A stretch of 64,000 nt of DNA from Cyclaneusma minus. Taxonomy: Eukaryota > Ascomycota > Leotiomycetes > Marthamycetales > Marthamycetaceae. Within the stretch, counting starts at the first letter, position 1, and every line of letters begins with the position of its first letter. The notes beneath the pieces were generated by a model. It did no database searches. It had not been told where the DNA came from and saw only the letters and a list, made by a program, of their open reading frames with translations. Of the stretch, positions 1 through 10,624 are shown in pieces. A program made the translations under genes and the position numbers. The stretch spans positions 1,123,870 to 1,187,869 of the forward strand of contig JAKZHN010000010.1 of assembly GCA_037179335.1 (NCBI GenBank). The letters are read 5' to 3'.

Positions 1-1
1 A

Positions 2-1300
2 GTTGTGACTCACGATATCCCAATTCGACCTCGACCTCGAGTCCTTTCACACTCTTCGCAGGCCAGACCGGCCAGCCTTCATGGCGCTTATTCCTCTAGC
101 TATGAGGCTCGCCATCACCCACCACTTTCCAGCTCTGCCTACTATGCCCCTCCGGCGCAAGCATACCCGCCTCCGTCACCTTCAATATACTCTGGCGACT
201 CCTACTTCCCACCAGGGCCAGCGGCACCAATGGCTCGACCATTGGCCGAGAGATTTGCTTCCGCCAATGAGCCTATTATCAGGTCTGCCTCTGCATATGG
301 GCACAAGGCCTTGGACTACAGTTCATTTGATGACACGGCGTCGGAAATGTCGATGTCTTCGATTCCCCCCGGCAGAAGCCAGTGTACTCGCTACCTCACC
401 AGGGCAGAGCAGGAAGATTATCATGCGATGCCGCCGCCACCTTTCCATCGTCCTTCCTTGCGACAAAACGAATACACCCTGCCTCCCGCCAGTGCCTATT
501 CTGACCCTACCGAAGTCGACTATGAAGTCCAGACTCCACATCGGTCCCGCCGTGATCGCTCGCGTTCTCGCCGGCCCAGCGTTGGCAGACATTCGGAGTC
601 CTATGATTATGGCGCGGACAGTGCCAGTGTTGCACCCAAAACCGTGAGAATCAAGGACGCTGTTGGTCGCCGTCAGAGTTATCACGCCGGCCAAGCCCCA
701 CGCAGTAACGGTATTGATCTTCTCAAAGTGAAAATGGCGCAAGCATCTGCTTATCAGGATGAGGTGGCGGACACCGCCACGCCTCTGACGGCAGAGACAC
801 TGAGAAAGCAGCAAAAGCGAGTCTCGAAGAGCAGCACACACAGCAGCCACAGCCACGATGAGAGTGACTACAAGCAGTCGGCTACTACACGTACCACTCG
901 CAGCGGCAGTGGAACCGGCGATAATGAGAATATCACTGTCCGACTGACGGGACAAGCCAAAGTCATGATCGGTGGTGCTGAGATTGAATGTGCTGATGGG
1001 GCAGAGCTCAGCATCGTTCGCACATCGAGCAACAAAATGGGCAGTGAGAGATCTTCCGAATTTGGCCGGCAATCTGAATTCGGTCGGCAATCCGAACGCG
1101 GTCTGCCCGCTCCTGATGACCGTAAAAGCCATGTGTCACGCGCGAAGACTGCTCACACGAGGAGGAGCTCAGTTTCTCGCCCTCGCCATTCTGTGCAAGA
1201 ACAGGACTATGCTGAACGTTTCGCGTACCCCACCTACAACGGCGGCATCAACGGCATCGACTACAACAACTATCCTCCTCCATTTGACCGAATGATCTAA
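2..1300 (+). CDS. C-terminal part of a disordered fungal protein (5' end outside window)
   Basis: The reading frame is open from the first bases of the window to TAA at 1298-1300, about 432 residues. The first methionine-like codon in this frame is GTG at position 5, which is not a normal eukaryotic start, so the gene almost certainly begins upstream. The product is rich in Ser, Pro, Tyr and Arg and is largely disordered. It has an RS-rich basic stretch (RRDRSRSRRPSVGR) near residue 180. One more ordered patch lies near residues 305-335 (NITVRLTGQAKVMIGG), the kind of short beta-rich segment conserved in otherwise disordered Pezizomycotina proteins. A nearly perfect duplication (SEFGRQSEFGRQSE) lies near residue 350. 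No catalytic domain is visible and I assign no function. Confidence 0.65.
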   Translation, partial: VVTHDIPIRPRPRVLSHSSQARPASLHGAYSSSYEARHHPPLSSSAYYAPPAQAYPPPSPSIYSGDSYFPPGPAAPMARPLAERFASANEPIIRSASAYGHKALDYSSFDDTASEMSMSSIPPGRSQCTRYLTRAEQEDYHAMPPPPFHRPSLRQNEYTLPPASAYSDPTEVDYEVQTPHRSRRDRSRSRRPSVGRHSESYDYGADSASVAPKTVRIKDAVGRRQSYHAGQAPRSNGIDLLKVKMAQASAYQDEVADTATPLTAETLRKQQKRVSKSSTHSSHSHDESDYKQSATTRTTRSGSGTGDNENITVRLTGQAKVMIGGAEIECADGAELSIVRTSSNKMGSERSSEFGRQSEFGRQSERGLPAPDDRKSHVSRAKTAHTRRSSVSRPRHSVQEQDYAERFAYPTYNGGINGIDYNNYPPPFDRMI

Positions 1301-2784
1301 TGAATACGTTGGCTTTCCTACTTTTCCGATTACGACTTTTCAACAATTTACTTTCTGGATTTCGGTACTGGACCTAGCGACTACCCTTTACGAGCGACGT
1401 CGAAATTATGCTAGCGAAATTCCATCAGAATCTATTCGCACGGTTGGAATTACGATTTCCCTTTCGCATATGATTCCCCTATCCATCAGCACCTCCCTTT
1501 CGATTCTATCTCAAACGCCTATACCTGGCTGGCTGGATTACGGCGGCTTTCTTCGGACGGGAAAAGTTTAGCGCCATCTTCTCCCAAGCATCGAGCGTCC
1601 CATTTCTGGCGAAGGACATTTTTTCCAAAAACCGCATACAGCACCATACCCCTTTGATTCGCTTCTCTTTGATGTTTGATTACGATGTACGACTGTATGA
1701 TTTTATGGCATTATTGGATACCCCGGGAGTTTGAGATGACGACTCTCTTTTTGGGGCGGGATTGGATTTTAGAAGGACTTTGTGCCACGAGGCAATTCTT
1801 GAGACTGCAATGTTAGGGTAGATGACGATCTGGGTTTCTTTCTGTTCAATCAAAATGATATATTGGGCTGTGCAGTGTGGAGACTGAGGGTTGAGGAGAA
1901 CTGGGTGATGCGACTGAGCGGATCGGTTGGGTCTTGATTCATCTGGACACGAGTCGTGGTTTGGAGGGACTTCGTAGCAGTCTTGTCGTTAGGACTTGGC
2001 TTCCTGGACCAAAATCCCAAAAGCAAGCACTTTCCTGCCTCACTTCTGACTGCTTTCCAATGCCAGTGTATGACGTGCATTTGTGATATCTGGATGAAGA
2101 CGTTGATCTCGGGTGTGGATGATTGCGTAGACGTAGACGGGCTATCAAATGATACGGATCTAAACGATTGGGAAAATATCAGGGAGCAGGCATTCAATGA
2201 AGAGTAGTACATAATTCCTTGGTTGACAGAGACGGTGACCCGTCGGGCAGTGACACTTTTGCCAAGAGGTCTGAGCGCTCCCCACTCGAGACTCCCGATG
2301 CCCGGTCCCAGCCGTCGATTATTTTGGCGCTAGTGGCCCAAGCTTCACAGCTCCACTGCTCCCCCGCCAACCGAACTTTGTTTACACTTGAGCGTCATCG
2401 TCTGACCAGCCATCCCGATTATTCCCAGCCTCGCGAATAATGTACAGCCAGTTGGCACCACAACCACCCGCAACGTGCTGACCGGCTCTTCGAAGAACCA
2501 AACTGCGCAATCCTCCCTGATACCAAAATCTTGCAGGACAATCAATTGTCACGCGAACATTCCCCGAATCCACTGTGCATGACCACCAAGACCTTCGGTG
2601 CTTCGGCTTGCTGAGCTGTGCTGAGCTGAACCACTACGATATTCTCGAGGAACGCCTTCCCCTCGAGCTTGCCTGCTTGTCGGGACTGGTTCTCCGACAT
2701 CATCTCGCACTGCTCATCGCAGTAATACCAGCTTGATCATATCGCCTCTCCATATCATCCACATCGCCGTCAACATCAGCAATC
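1301..2784. other. Intergenic, 3' UTR and promoter sequence
   Basis: This stretch lies between the stop of the first gene and the ATG at 2785. It contains only short, low-complexity open frames on both strands that show no conserved motif. The last 200 bases are C/T-rich and look like a fungal leader sequence for the downstream gene. Confidence 0.5.
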
Positions 2785-4173
2785 ATGGCTCCTCTTCCCG
2801 GTGCTCTCGACGGTCACATTGAGCGCCTCAATGCCTATCTCACCCAGTCCTTGGTCGCTCGTACAGACAGCACAATCAATCTCGGCTCTGGTGCCGTTGA
2901 CCCCCATAACATCAACAATAACGCTCTCTTCGCAGTCTTCGGACTGATTGGCGCCGGCTTCGTCTGCACCGGCATCTGGTTCTTCTTCTGGGCCAAGAAC
3001 GGTGGTATTCACTTCAAGGAGAATGACTGGGACGAATACAAGAGTACCGTACTACGTCGCAAAGGACCCAATGGCACTACGCTTTCCGGCGCCACTGAGA
3101 GCACTGATCTCGGTGGTGGTTCCATCTACAAGGACTACGACAATGAAAGCGATACCATGACAACCGTCACGCGGATCAAGGAAAAGTTCAAGCCGCGTCG
3201 TCGTAACTCAAGGGATAGGAAATCGGAGAAACATGGAAAGAGCAGACGAGCAAAGAAGAGCAGCCGTCACAGCGAAAAGACCTACGATGAAGAATCTAAC
3301 ATCGACGGTGTTGATCGCATCGACCATGCCCTCATCGACGAAGACATGGATGAAGCCCACTCCGCAATCCGCGCCTACCGCCACGAGAGACCCGCAAAAG
3401 TAGGCGGCCTCAACCGCGAAGCCGACGGCAGTGCCTGGGATGGCAGCAATCCCTCTCACTCGCAAGCCGATGCCCGAACCGATCTCTTGTCAAACCGCGA
3501 ATCTACCCCTGAAAACACACCCACAAAGAGCTACCGCAAAGTCCGCGACGACCAGTACACGGGCGGAATCCGCAAAGTAGCACCTAGTGTCAGCAAGCCT
3601 TCATCGAGCTTCTGGAACCGCGGTGCGAACAACAGAAAGCGCGATACTTCCAAGCATGACGCTGAGAGCATCCGCGAAGAAGCAAAGCGCCTGCAGGAGA
3701 AAGGCCGCGCGGCCAGTGGTCGCGGCGCATCTAGCAGCCGCGCTCCTAGCACAAGCGCCCGTCCACCCCGTCGCGATTTCAGCTTCCAGACAAATGACTA
3801 TGATATGAGCGAAGCGGACATTACGAGCGTGCGCGACGAAGAACGTATTGCAAGAGAGGAACGAAGATTGGCGAGACGCGAGAGGAGAAGTAGACAGGGT
3901 GGTAGCAGGAGTCCCGAGAAGAGACACCATGTGCCGGCGCTGCCGGGAACTTATGAGGAGAGTGAGGTAGGCAGTGAGTTGGGCACGAAAAGCTATCCGT
4001 GCTACATTGCGGGATTGAGCTCAGGAGCGCCGACGCTGGCGGCTAGTAGTGTGACGGGTGCTAGTAGTGTAACGGGAGGAAGCGAGTATGCTGATGAGAG
4101 GAGGAAGAGGAGAGAGAGGGCGAATGGTGGGCATAGGAAGAAGAGGAGGGATAGCTTGAGTGAGAGTGATTAG
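2785..4173 (+). CDS. Single-pass membrane protein with long basic disordered tail (conserved fungal, unknown function)
   Basis: A single-exon frame of 462 residues from ATG 2785 (context AATCATGG) to TAG. The N-terminal 45 residues are polar. One hydrophobic helix follows at about residues 47-70 (FAVFGLIGAGFVCTGIWFFF), then the juxtamembrane stretch FKENDWDEYKSTVLRRKGPN, and a long charged tail rich in Arg, Lys, Ser and Glu with coiled-coil potential near residues 340-375. There is no clear signal peptide, so the helix probably acts as a signal anchor with the basic tail in the cytosol (inference). The membrane segment plus DWDEYKST motif resembles a hypothetical protein I recall as widely conserved in Pezizomycotina; its function is not known to me. 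It is bounded by non-coding DNA on both sides. Confidence 0.82.
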   Translation: MAPLPGALDGHIERLNAYLTQSLVARTDSTINLGSGAVDPHNINNNALFAVFGLIGAGFVCTGIWFFFWAKNGGIHFKENDWDEYKSTVLRRKGPNGTTLSGATESTDLGGGSIYKDYDNESDTMTTVTRIKEKFKPRRRNSRDRKSEKHGKSRRAKKSSRHSEKTYDEESNIDGVDRIDHALIDEDMDEAHSAIRAYRHERPAKVGGLNREADGSAWDGSNPSHSQADARTDLLSNRESTPENTPTKSYRKVRDDQYTGGIRKVAPSVSKPSSSFWNRGANNRKRDTSKHDAESIREEAKRLQEKGRAASGRGASSSRAPSTSARPPRRDFSFQTNDYDMSEADITSVRDEERIAREERRLARRERRSRQGGSRSPEKRHHVPALPGTYEESEVGSELGTKSYPCYIAGLSSGAPTLAASSVTGASSVTGGSEYADERRKRRERANGGHRKKRRDSLSESD

Positions 4174-5149
4174 TAGGTGGTCCTCCGCGAAGGTATATGG
4201 ATGGTATGAGGGTGTGATGAATGGCACTTGAGCAATAACTTCGGAAACTAGGTACTTTATGATGGGTTTGAGAATTGTGTTTTTGCGGAGCCTGGAATGT
4301 TGGGTTTGGAAGATGGATACGATTACTGTACGAAATTCACCTCATGACTGTACTTAGCTAGCATCAAGCGTTGTTTGTGTTTAGGAGGTAAGGGAACTGG
4401 TAAATAGAGTAGTAACTTCATGATACACAAAGTCCTTGTCACCAGTTGCAGGTTTTCTGTCGTTGTAGGAGCCAGTACATGTTACCATGTAGGTATAGCC
4501 ATCAGGATTGCAAATTTTACATCGTACCCTATGACCCGGTAAGTTTCTACATGCCACCAAATTCAAAAAGGCCTTCTAGCATCCCAGGCCTTCCTCGTAG
4601 TCGACATCATGCATGATCAATTACTGGCTGTTCACGGCAAGTTCCAAGTTTCCAAGGTCCTGTACAGCCTCAATATCATCGGCAAGATATGAATTTCAAT
4701 GTCGCAACATCAAGAAGACCGGAATCCGCCAGCCCGGATAGCCGGAACACCAAAATGCCATGTTCGAGTTCTCAAGTTCTGGCTCCGCTTAGACAGGCCC
4801 AAATTCAGTCCCGAAGCTCCGAAAACACTTACAGACATAAGCGTCAGTTCTTACTTCCGTCACCCGTGCCGTAGAGTGTGACCAGTGGCCGTCCACTCAG
4901 AACATTTACACAAGAAGGGGGCTAGAAAGCTTGAGAAAAAGCTTGTATTCCTAAATGGCAGACTTTTAGACTTTACCCCGCAAAACCTTCCCGGAGGCTG
5001 ACTAGTCGGCCCCTCCCCTCGCGTGGGAATGTTTGAAGGTTTGTGCAGCTGGGTATATCAAAAGGATCTGACGGCACAGTTGAACTTTTGGTGTTAGTAT
5101 CCGGCTACCTACCTTATATGTACGGCATGCGAAGCTGGATGGTGTTCTC
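4174..5149. other. Intergenic sequence
   Basis: No supported gene. The region holds the 3' UTR of the membrane-protein gene and the upstream part of the next promoter. Short open frames here (for example near 4690-4880) have no recognisable domain and no flanking splice signals. Confidence 0.5.
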
Positions 5150-5157
5150 TATAAAAG
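5150..5157 (+). promoter_or_regulatory. TATA box of the MGSC gene
   Basis: TATAAAAG lies about 240 bases upstream of the ATG at 5394 and is followed by a pyrimidine-rich tract (CTCTCACTCTTCACTTCCCTC) typical of fungal transcription start regions. This suggests a leader of about 200 bases. Confidence 0.55.
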
Positions 5158-5393
5158 CTGGCTTGAGTCCAAATCCCTAGAACTCTCACTCTTCACTTCC
5201 CTCACGTACCCTACCCACCTCACCTAACGCTCAAGAATCTCCTCTCCCCTCTTCTCGCCCAGCCAACCTGAGATCCAAAAATCCCTGAATATCAAAAGTC
5301 AACCACGAAACATCACCTACCTCCCTCAGTCTCACTCCCCCTCTCTCACCACTACCCGTCGTCCTCCCTTCCTCTCCCTCACGGGCAAACACA

Positions 5394-5926
5394 ATGGGTT
5401 CTTGCGCATCCCAAGTCAAGCGCGAAACCCAACCCCTCCCCGCCAAGTCTGGAAAGTGGGAAATGACGGGATCCGACGCCCGTGTCGTTCCTCACTCCAA
5501 AGCCGCATCGTCTTCGCAAAATTCGCGACCGCAAGTACCTCCCGGTGTGAAATTCGGCACAACGATGGGGAATGGAAGATGGGAAACTGAAAGTGGGATT
5601 CCGGGGCTGACGCTTGATCAGAAGGGGCGGCCTGTGTGAGTTCGTTCCTACTTTCTACTTTGATGTTCGATGGTTTGGGGAGGAAGAGATGGAGATGGAA
5701 TGGTCGGAGGTTTTATCTTTGGAAGACTAGATTTGAGACTTGAGAAGATGATTGTTGGGGATTTGGATAAGTGCTGACAAGGATATGCAGATGGCGGGAT
5801 CCTAAATGGCAGAATGACAGCAATGGGGAGGATGAGGAGATGAAGAAAAGCTATAGTCGCGACAGCAAACCGACGGCACATCATGATGAGTACTTGAGGA
5901 CGCCGTCGTTTGGGCCGTTGTCGTGA
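5394..5926 (+). CDS. Small two-exon protein with MGSC acylation-type N-terminus
   Basis: Exons 5394-5635 and 5791-5926, joined across a 155-nt intron with donor GTGAGT, a CTGAC branch site near 5773-5778 and acceptor TGCAG. The joined frame encodes 125 residues. The unspliced frame stops directly after the donor (RPV, then TGA), whereas splicing continues as RPVWRDPKWQNDS and ends TPSFGPLS, so the two-exon model is strongly preferred. The N-terminus MGSCASQ has Gly2 for N-myristoylation and Cys4 for palmitoylation, the pattern of dually acylated peripheral membrane proteins. The rest is hydrophilic with no known domain. A TATA box lies 240 bases upstream. The function is unknown; plasma-membrane attachment is inference from the N-terminus. 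Confidence 0.75.
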
Positions 5927-6190
5927 TGGGGCTTATGAAGATGAAGGAAGGAGTTTTGGGTGTATATACTATGCCATTTGAAGCGTGTGGCAAGGTGTTG
6001 GGAAAGGGGTCTGGACTTGTGACTATCTTGATTTCGATTTTCAATGATCAATGTTGTCCCAGTGAAGCTCTGTTGTTTGCAGTATTCATGCGGTTTTCAC
6101 ACCTTACCCAGAACTTTCCCACTTGGACGAGTAAAATTCTAGCCGAGCACTCGCTCGATGTGATATGTACCTTAACATAACATCCACCTA

Positions 6191-7171
6191 CTATTTCTCC
6201 AAAGACTTCTTAAAGTCCAGAACCGCCTCCTCAAAAGAGAAATCCGGCTTAAATCCCAAGTCATAAGCCATCTTATTATCAAACCTAGTCCCCCAACTCC
6301 TCAGAATCCGCTCCACCTCCGGATCCGTCTCCTCACTCAACAAATCCAACGCCTCCTTCCCACCCACCTTCTCCAACGCATCCATCATCTCCTGCACCGT
6401 CACACTGATCCCCGGCATATTCAAATGCCTAATATGCGGCGGCAACCCATCCGCCTTCACCGTCAGCGCCAATACCAAATTTTCGCACAAAGTTCTCGGC
6501 GAACACACAGCGCTCGTAAAACTCCGGTCTTTCAACGGAATCACGCATTTCTGTCCTTGCAACGGCTCGCGAATCATGCCGCTCAAGAAACTACTAGCGG
6601 CTGCTGACGGCTTCCCGGGCCTGACACAAACCGTTGGGAAGCGCAGCGCAAAGCCTTCTATCCAGCCTCGACGATTGTATTCGTTGATCAGATGCTCACA
6701 CATCATCTTCGCAGTCCCATAGCTTCCTTCCGGCGTAGGCATCACATCTTCCGTCACCACATCTGGCAGCGGCTGGCCGTAAACCGCTTGCGAGGAAGCG
6801 TAGATGACGCGAATTTTTTTGCCCGAGGTGTTGTGGAGGGTGTGGAGGGATTCGAGGAGGGCGCGGGTGCTGTCGAGGTTGACGGTCATGCCGAGACTGA
6901 AGTTGGCTTCGGAGCCGGCGCTCATGATGCCGTGGAAGAGGTAGATGGCGTCGAGGGATTCGGTGATTAGGTGGGTGTCGATGGAGGGGTTGCAGAGGTC
7001 TGCTTGGATTGTGGTGGCATTTTGGGGATATTTTGCGTCGGAGGGTATGGGGGGTTCGATTATGTCTGTTAGGGTGACTTTGTATTGGGGAGAGGAGAGG
7101 AGACGGGCGGCGAGGAGCTGGCCCAGGAAGCCTGATGCGCCGGTGATGAGAATGTTTGTTTCTTTGGACAT
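6191..7171 (-). CDS. NAD(P)-dependent epimerase/dehydrogenase, extended SDR family (D-erythronate dehydrogenase-like)
   Basis: A single exon of 326 residues. The N-terminal Rossmann motif is TGASGFLG (residues 10-17), followed by DLCNP near residue 58, YASSQAVYG with the catalytic Ser at 126-127, and the active-site Y151xxxK155 (SYGTAK). This is the classic extended short-chain dehydrogenase layout of nucleotide-sugar epimerases. The C-terminal substrate part (LRFPTVCVRPG, RHLNMPGISVTV) resembles the DenD-type enzymes that oxidise four-carbon sugar acids more than UDP-glucose epimerases, but the substrate is an inference. The length is normal for the family. It diverges from the MFS transporter gene at 7634 across about 460 bases, suggesting shared control of uptake and catabolism of a sugar or sugar acid. 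Confidence 0.92.
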   Translation of the reverse strand: MSKETNILITGASGFLGQLLAARLLSSPQYKVTLTDIIEPPIPSDAKYPQNATTIQADLCNPSIDTHLITESLDAIYLFHGIMSAGSEANFSLGMTVNLDSTRALLESLHTLHNTSGKKIRVIYASSQAVYGQPLPDVVTEDVMPTPEGSYGTAKMMCEHLINEYNRRGWIEGFALRFPTVCVRPGKPSAAASSFLSGMIREPLQGQKCVIPLKDRSFTSAVCSPRTLCENLVLALTVKADGLPPHIRHLNMPGISVTVQEMMDALEKVGGKEALDLLSEETDPEVERILRSWGTRFDNKMAYDLGFKPDFSFEEAVLDFKKSLEK

Positions 7172-7633
7172 TTTGAGTAGATTTTGAGATTTCTGAACTA
7201 ATTGAGACTGGATTGAGGTTCGGTTGCAAAGTTGAGAGTCTGATGCTTCTTAACATTCGGTTTTTCACGAAAGTGGTGGAGCATAGAGAGCAGGTCGACG
7301 TCATGCAGCCTCGCGCGGGGGAGGGGTCGGTCTTCTTTCCGCGAGTCTCGGGATGGGATTTCCGCGAAATCAGATCATGTTTTCAAAAGGGCGTTAGTAA
7401 GTGTTACCCCGGATTTACCCCAGATTCTGGTGCGGTGATGTTGCCATTTTCGTCGTGTACGTTGCATACTGGTAGTCTAAAGTCACCTTCCACGCTTTCC
7501 TACCTGGAACTGACCTACACTGCGAGCCACCTTTTCGCATTCTCGGATGTTTATTGGACGAGTGTCAATCATGGGGAATGCGGAGATCCATGATACTAGA
7601 ATAAGTGCTTCTTATTCCATCACGGCTCACAAC
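7172..7633. promoter_or_regulatory. Divergent promoter between epimerase and MFS transporter
   Basis: This short region drives the epimerase leftwards and the transporter rightwards. On the minus strand it holds CCGGGG (7407-7412) and CTGGGG (7418-7423), both matching the SYGGRG consensus of the carbon-catabolite repressor CreA and 11 bases apart. Paired CreA sites are the functional arrangement described in Aspergillus. Repression by glucose is therefore plausible but untested. An in-frame upstream ATG at 7547 could extend the transporter by 29 residues. Confidence 0.4.
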
Positions 7634-9293
7634 ATGACCGATCTCGAGAAGCCAGAATCCGACGTCACAGCCCATCTTAAATACTCACCAGAAACCCATC
7701 ATCAACTTCCGGACTTGAAAGGAGTCCCACAAGAAGAACTAGAAGTCTACCGGTCGTTTGCAGCAAAAGATGAGGAATGGCACGCCTACCAAACCAAGAA
7801 ACTACTCCGAAAAGTTGATGTTCGACTGCTTCCATGTCTAATCCTAATGTACCTTCTCAACTTCTTGGATAGAAGTAACTTGGCCCAGGCCAGACTAGGT
7901 GGTTTGGAAGACGATCTAGGAATGGAGGGAACGGATTTCAATCTGGCTACTAGTATCCTGTTTGTGGTAAGTTTGAGTAAGATTTCCAGAGGTAACAAAA
8001 TACAAACTGACACCATTCAGGGGTATTTACTCATGCAACTCCCCTCAAACCTCCTCCTTACCCGTCTTCGTCCGTCTATCTACCTCGGCCTGGTAATGTC
8101 AATATGGGGCCTAATCTCGGCACTACAAAGTACTGTCCACTCATTTGGTGGTCTTGTTGCGGCACGGATATGCCTTGGGATCGTAGAAGCACCATTCTTC
8201 CCGGGCGCCATTATGCTCATGTCTTCGTGGTATACCCGCGAGGAGTTGACATATCGAATTGCTTGGTTTTATTCCGGTAGTTCTATAGCCAATGGATTTG
8301 GGGGCTTGCTCGCTGCAGGAGTACTCGGTAATTTGGATGGAGCCCATGGAATTGCAGGCTGGAGATGGCTGTTCATAATTGAAGGGACCATCACCATTGG
8401 CATCGCGCTATGTTCGACGTAAGTTCGCTTGATTTCAACCCTCACTGTCTCATTTTTGAATCCACTCGTCTGAAATGATCGTCTGTCGCAGCTTAATTCT
8501 CCCAAATTTCCCCGAAAATTCAAAATGGCTATCCGAAGAGGACCGCGCATTCGCAAAATACCGACTCGTCATCGACTCTCACGAATCTGACTCCTCAACC
8601 TCCACCAGCCTCCTATCCGGCCTCCGCCAGTCCCTCCATGACTGGCGTCTCTACCTCTTCATCATCATCCAACACGCCTCCCTCATCTCCCAAACCTTCC
8701 AATACTTCTTCCCCTCCATTGTGTCCACCCTCGGCTACTCCAACACCATCACCCTCCTCCTCACCGTCCCCGTCTGGTTCCTCACCTTCCTCTTCTCCCT
8801 CGTCGTCACCTATTCCTCCTCCTACAAATTCCACGAACGCTCTCTCCACATTTTCTTCCTGATGCTCATATCCTGCATCGGAAACATCATCGCATGCGCC
8901 ACCAAAAACACCGCTGCACGTTTCTTCGCTATGTTTCTTATGCCACTAGGGGCTGTGAGTGCGTATCAGATCATTCTTTCCTGGCTTGCGAATACTTTTC
9001 CTAGGCCGCTGGTGAAGAGGAGTGCGAGTATTGCGATTTGTAATATGATTGGGAATACGGCGAGTGTGTATGGTAGCTATATGTATCCTAGTAGTGGTGC
9101 GCCGCAGTATGTGGCTGGTGGGAGTGCGAATGCGGGTATCTGTCTTTTTGTGGGATGTTTGGCACTGGTTATTCGATGGGTTCTGAAGAGAGATAATGCG
9201 AAATTGGAGAGGAGGGATGATATGAGAGATGGTGACGATGGAGCTGGTTATGGAGCGGATGCTATGCCAAGGGGGTTTAGGTATGTGCTGTAG
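7634..9293 (+). CDS. MFS transporter, Dal5/Tna1-like anion:cation symporter
   Basis: Exons 7634-7966, 8021-8418 and 8492-9293 give 510 residues. Intron 1 (54 nt, GTAAGT...TTCAG, branch CTGAC) is a multiple of three and has no stop, but removing it restores the helix reading SILFVGYLLMQLPSN. Intron 2 (73 nt, GTAAGT...GCAG) joins ALCST to LILPNFPENSKWLSEEDRA. Family landmarks are the RKVDVRLLPCLILMYLLNFLDRSN helix with its D-R-S-N end, ARICLGIVEAPFFPGA, and SWYTREELTYR, all typical of the fungal allantoate/nicotinate permease group. About 12 membrane helices are expected. The start MTDLEKPE was chosen because the 29 residues upstream (ATG 7547) are not family-like. The substrate is probably a carboxylate; it neighbours the divergent sugar-acid-type dehydrogenase. 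Confidence 0.92.
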
Positions 9294-9575
9294 CTGCAAG
9301 TTTGCAGGATGTACTAGCTCGAAAGTGGAATATGGATCCTGAATCACTTGTTCATAAGTCCACCGACTCAAGTATCCTAGCTCAAAGCGTGGGCGTTAAG
9401 TGAAAGTGATAGGTTTGCTCCACATCATCCGGTGGTGATAGCATTTGAGAATATGTGAAGGAACCATCAGAACTAGTCATCCACCGGACCAGCCAGTCCC
9501 CCGGAAAACCATCAGCGTCTTGTCTCTCCCTTCCTCGTTCAGCCCATCACCCCAAATTCACTCCCTCGGATCACT

Positions 9576-10624
9576 CTAAGCAACAGAGGAAACACCAGTG
9601 GCACTCGCCGTCGACGCAGCAGGCAGCGTCTGACTAACAACCACCGCACCAGTCCAAAGCGTCGGTCCCGGAATCTCATAAGTGCTCATACTCGCATAAA
9701 TATCGACCAAAATCCCCGGGTCCTCCGGCGTATAAAAGCTTGTCGCAAGCTCTCCATCCGGCGCAGCAGTGCCAGTACCAGTAATCGCCAAGTTCACACA
9801 TTGGGGGTAGTTCTGCGCTCCATCAGACTGGCTTGCTGAATGCAGCGCAATGATCTCGTGACGAAGAACATAGTTGCCGGTAGCTAGGGTGGGAGGAATT
9901 TCGACAGTCCAGCTGTTGTTGTTGGCGATGAGCTGGTCGGTGGCCCAGGTGCCGGGGACGCTGGAGTCGTCGATGAGTCCGCCTTGATTGATTTTGAAAA
10001 ATTCAAGGGTTGATTTGTCGACGGTTTCGCAGGGGCCGTTGCAGTTTGCTAGATAGTCGATTACGGGGCCGCTGGGTTGTGGTTAGTACTTATGTGAGTG
10101 GTGAGTTGAAGAGTCCAATATGAGCTGGCGAGCTTGATGTTTCTTTGAAGAGACTCTTGGAAAGACTGTGCTCTACGGGCCAAGACGCAAATCAAAATGA
10201 AAAATCAAGGGGACGTACTGGTGAGAGTCTGGCCAAGGAGTCCATTGTAACTCTACAGTGCCGCCAGCTTTGACAGCTGCGGCGGTACCAGCAGGCGTTG
10301 CATCGAGATGGCAAATGATATTCTGCGTCGTGTAGTTGTTTGGGTCTATGAACCCATTTCCCAGGTCCTCAGGAACGGACCAGCCAACAACAGTTGGTGG
10401 TGGAGAGTCATACTGAAACGCAGGATTGTACCCTTCATAGCTGTTGAAAAAAGTGTAAGTAAATGGTCCTCTAGAGATCTACGTAGACCTTGGTAGATAT
10501 GTATGATACTGAAAGGGGGTAAAGCGTACTAGACACCATCGGCGACAATACCCGAGACGGTACCGTGAGCCAACACGCCGGGCAGGAGAGCGCAAGCTAC
10601 GATTGCGACTTGAGAGAAAGACAT
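9576..10624 (-). CDS. AA9 lytic polysaccharide monooxygenase, secreted
   Basis: Exons (minus strand) 10624-10530, 10440-10219 and 10071-9576, introns of 89 and 147 nt (the second with a TACTAAC branch site), give 270 residues. A 19-residue signal peptide ([19 protein letters not shown]) is followed directly by mature His1 (residue 20, [11 protein letters not shown]). The second copper-brace histidine is in SHHGPV (residues 104-109) and the axial tyrosine in NYPQC (Y194). Cysteines C75/C197 and C116/C120 are placed for the two usual disulfides. The C-terminus [11 protein letters not shown] is the normal AA9 ending. A short Ser/Thr/Ala tail follows, with no cellulose-binding module. Copper-dependent oxidative cleavage of cellulose or related glucans outside the cell is established for this family. 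NYTT at residue 67 is a possible glycosylation site. Confidence 0.97.
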
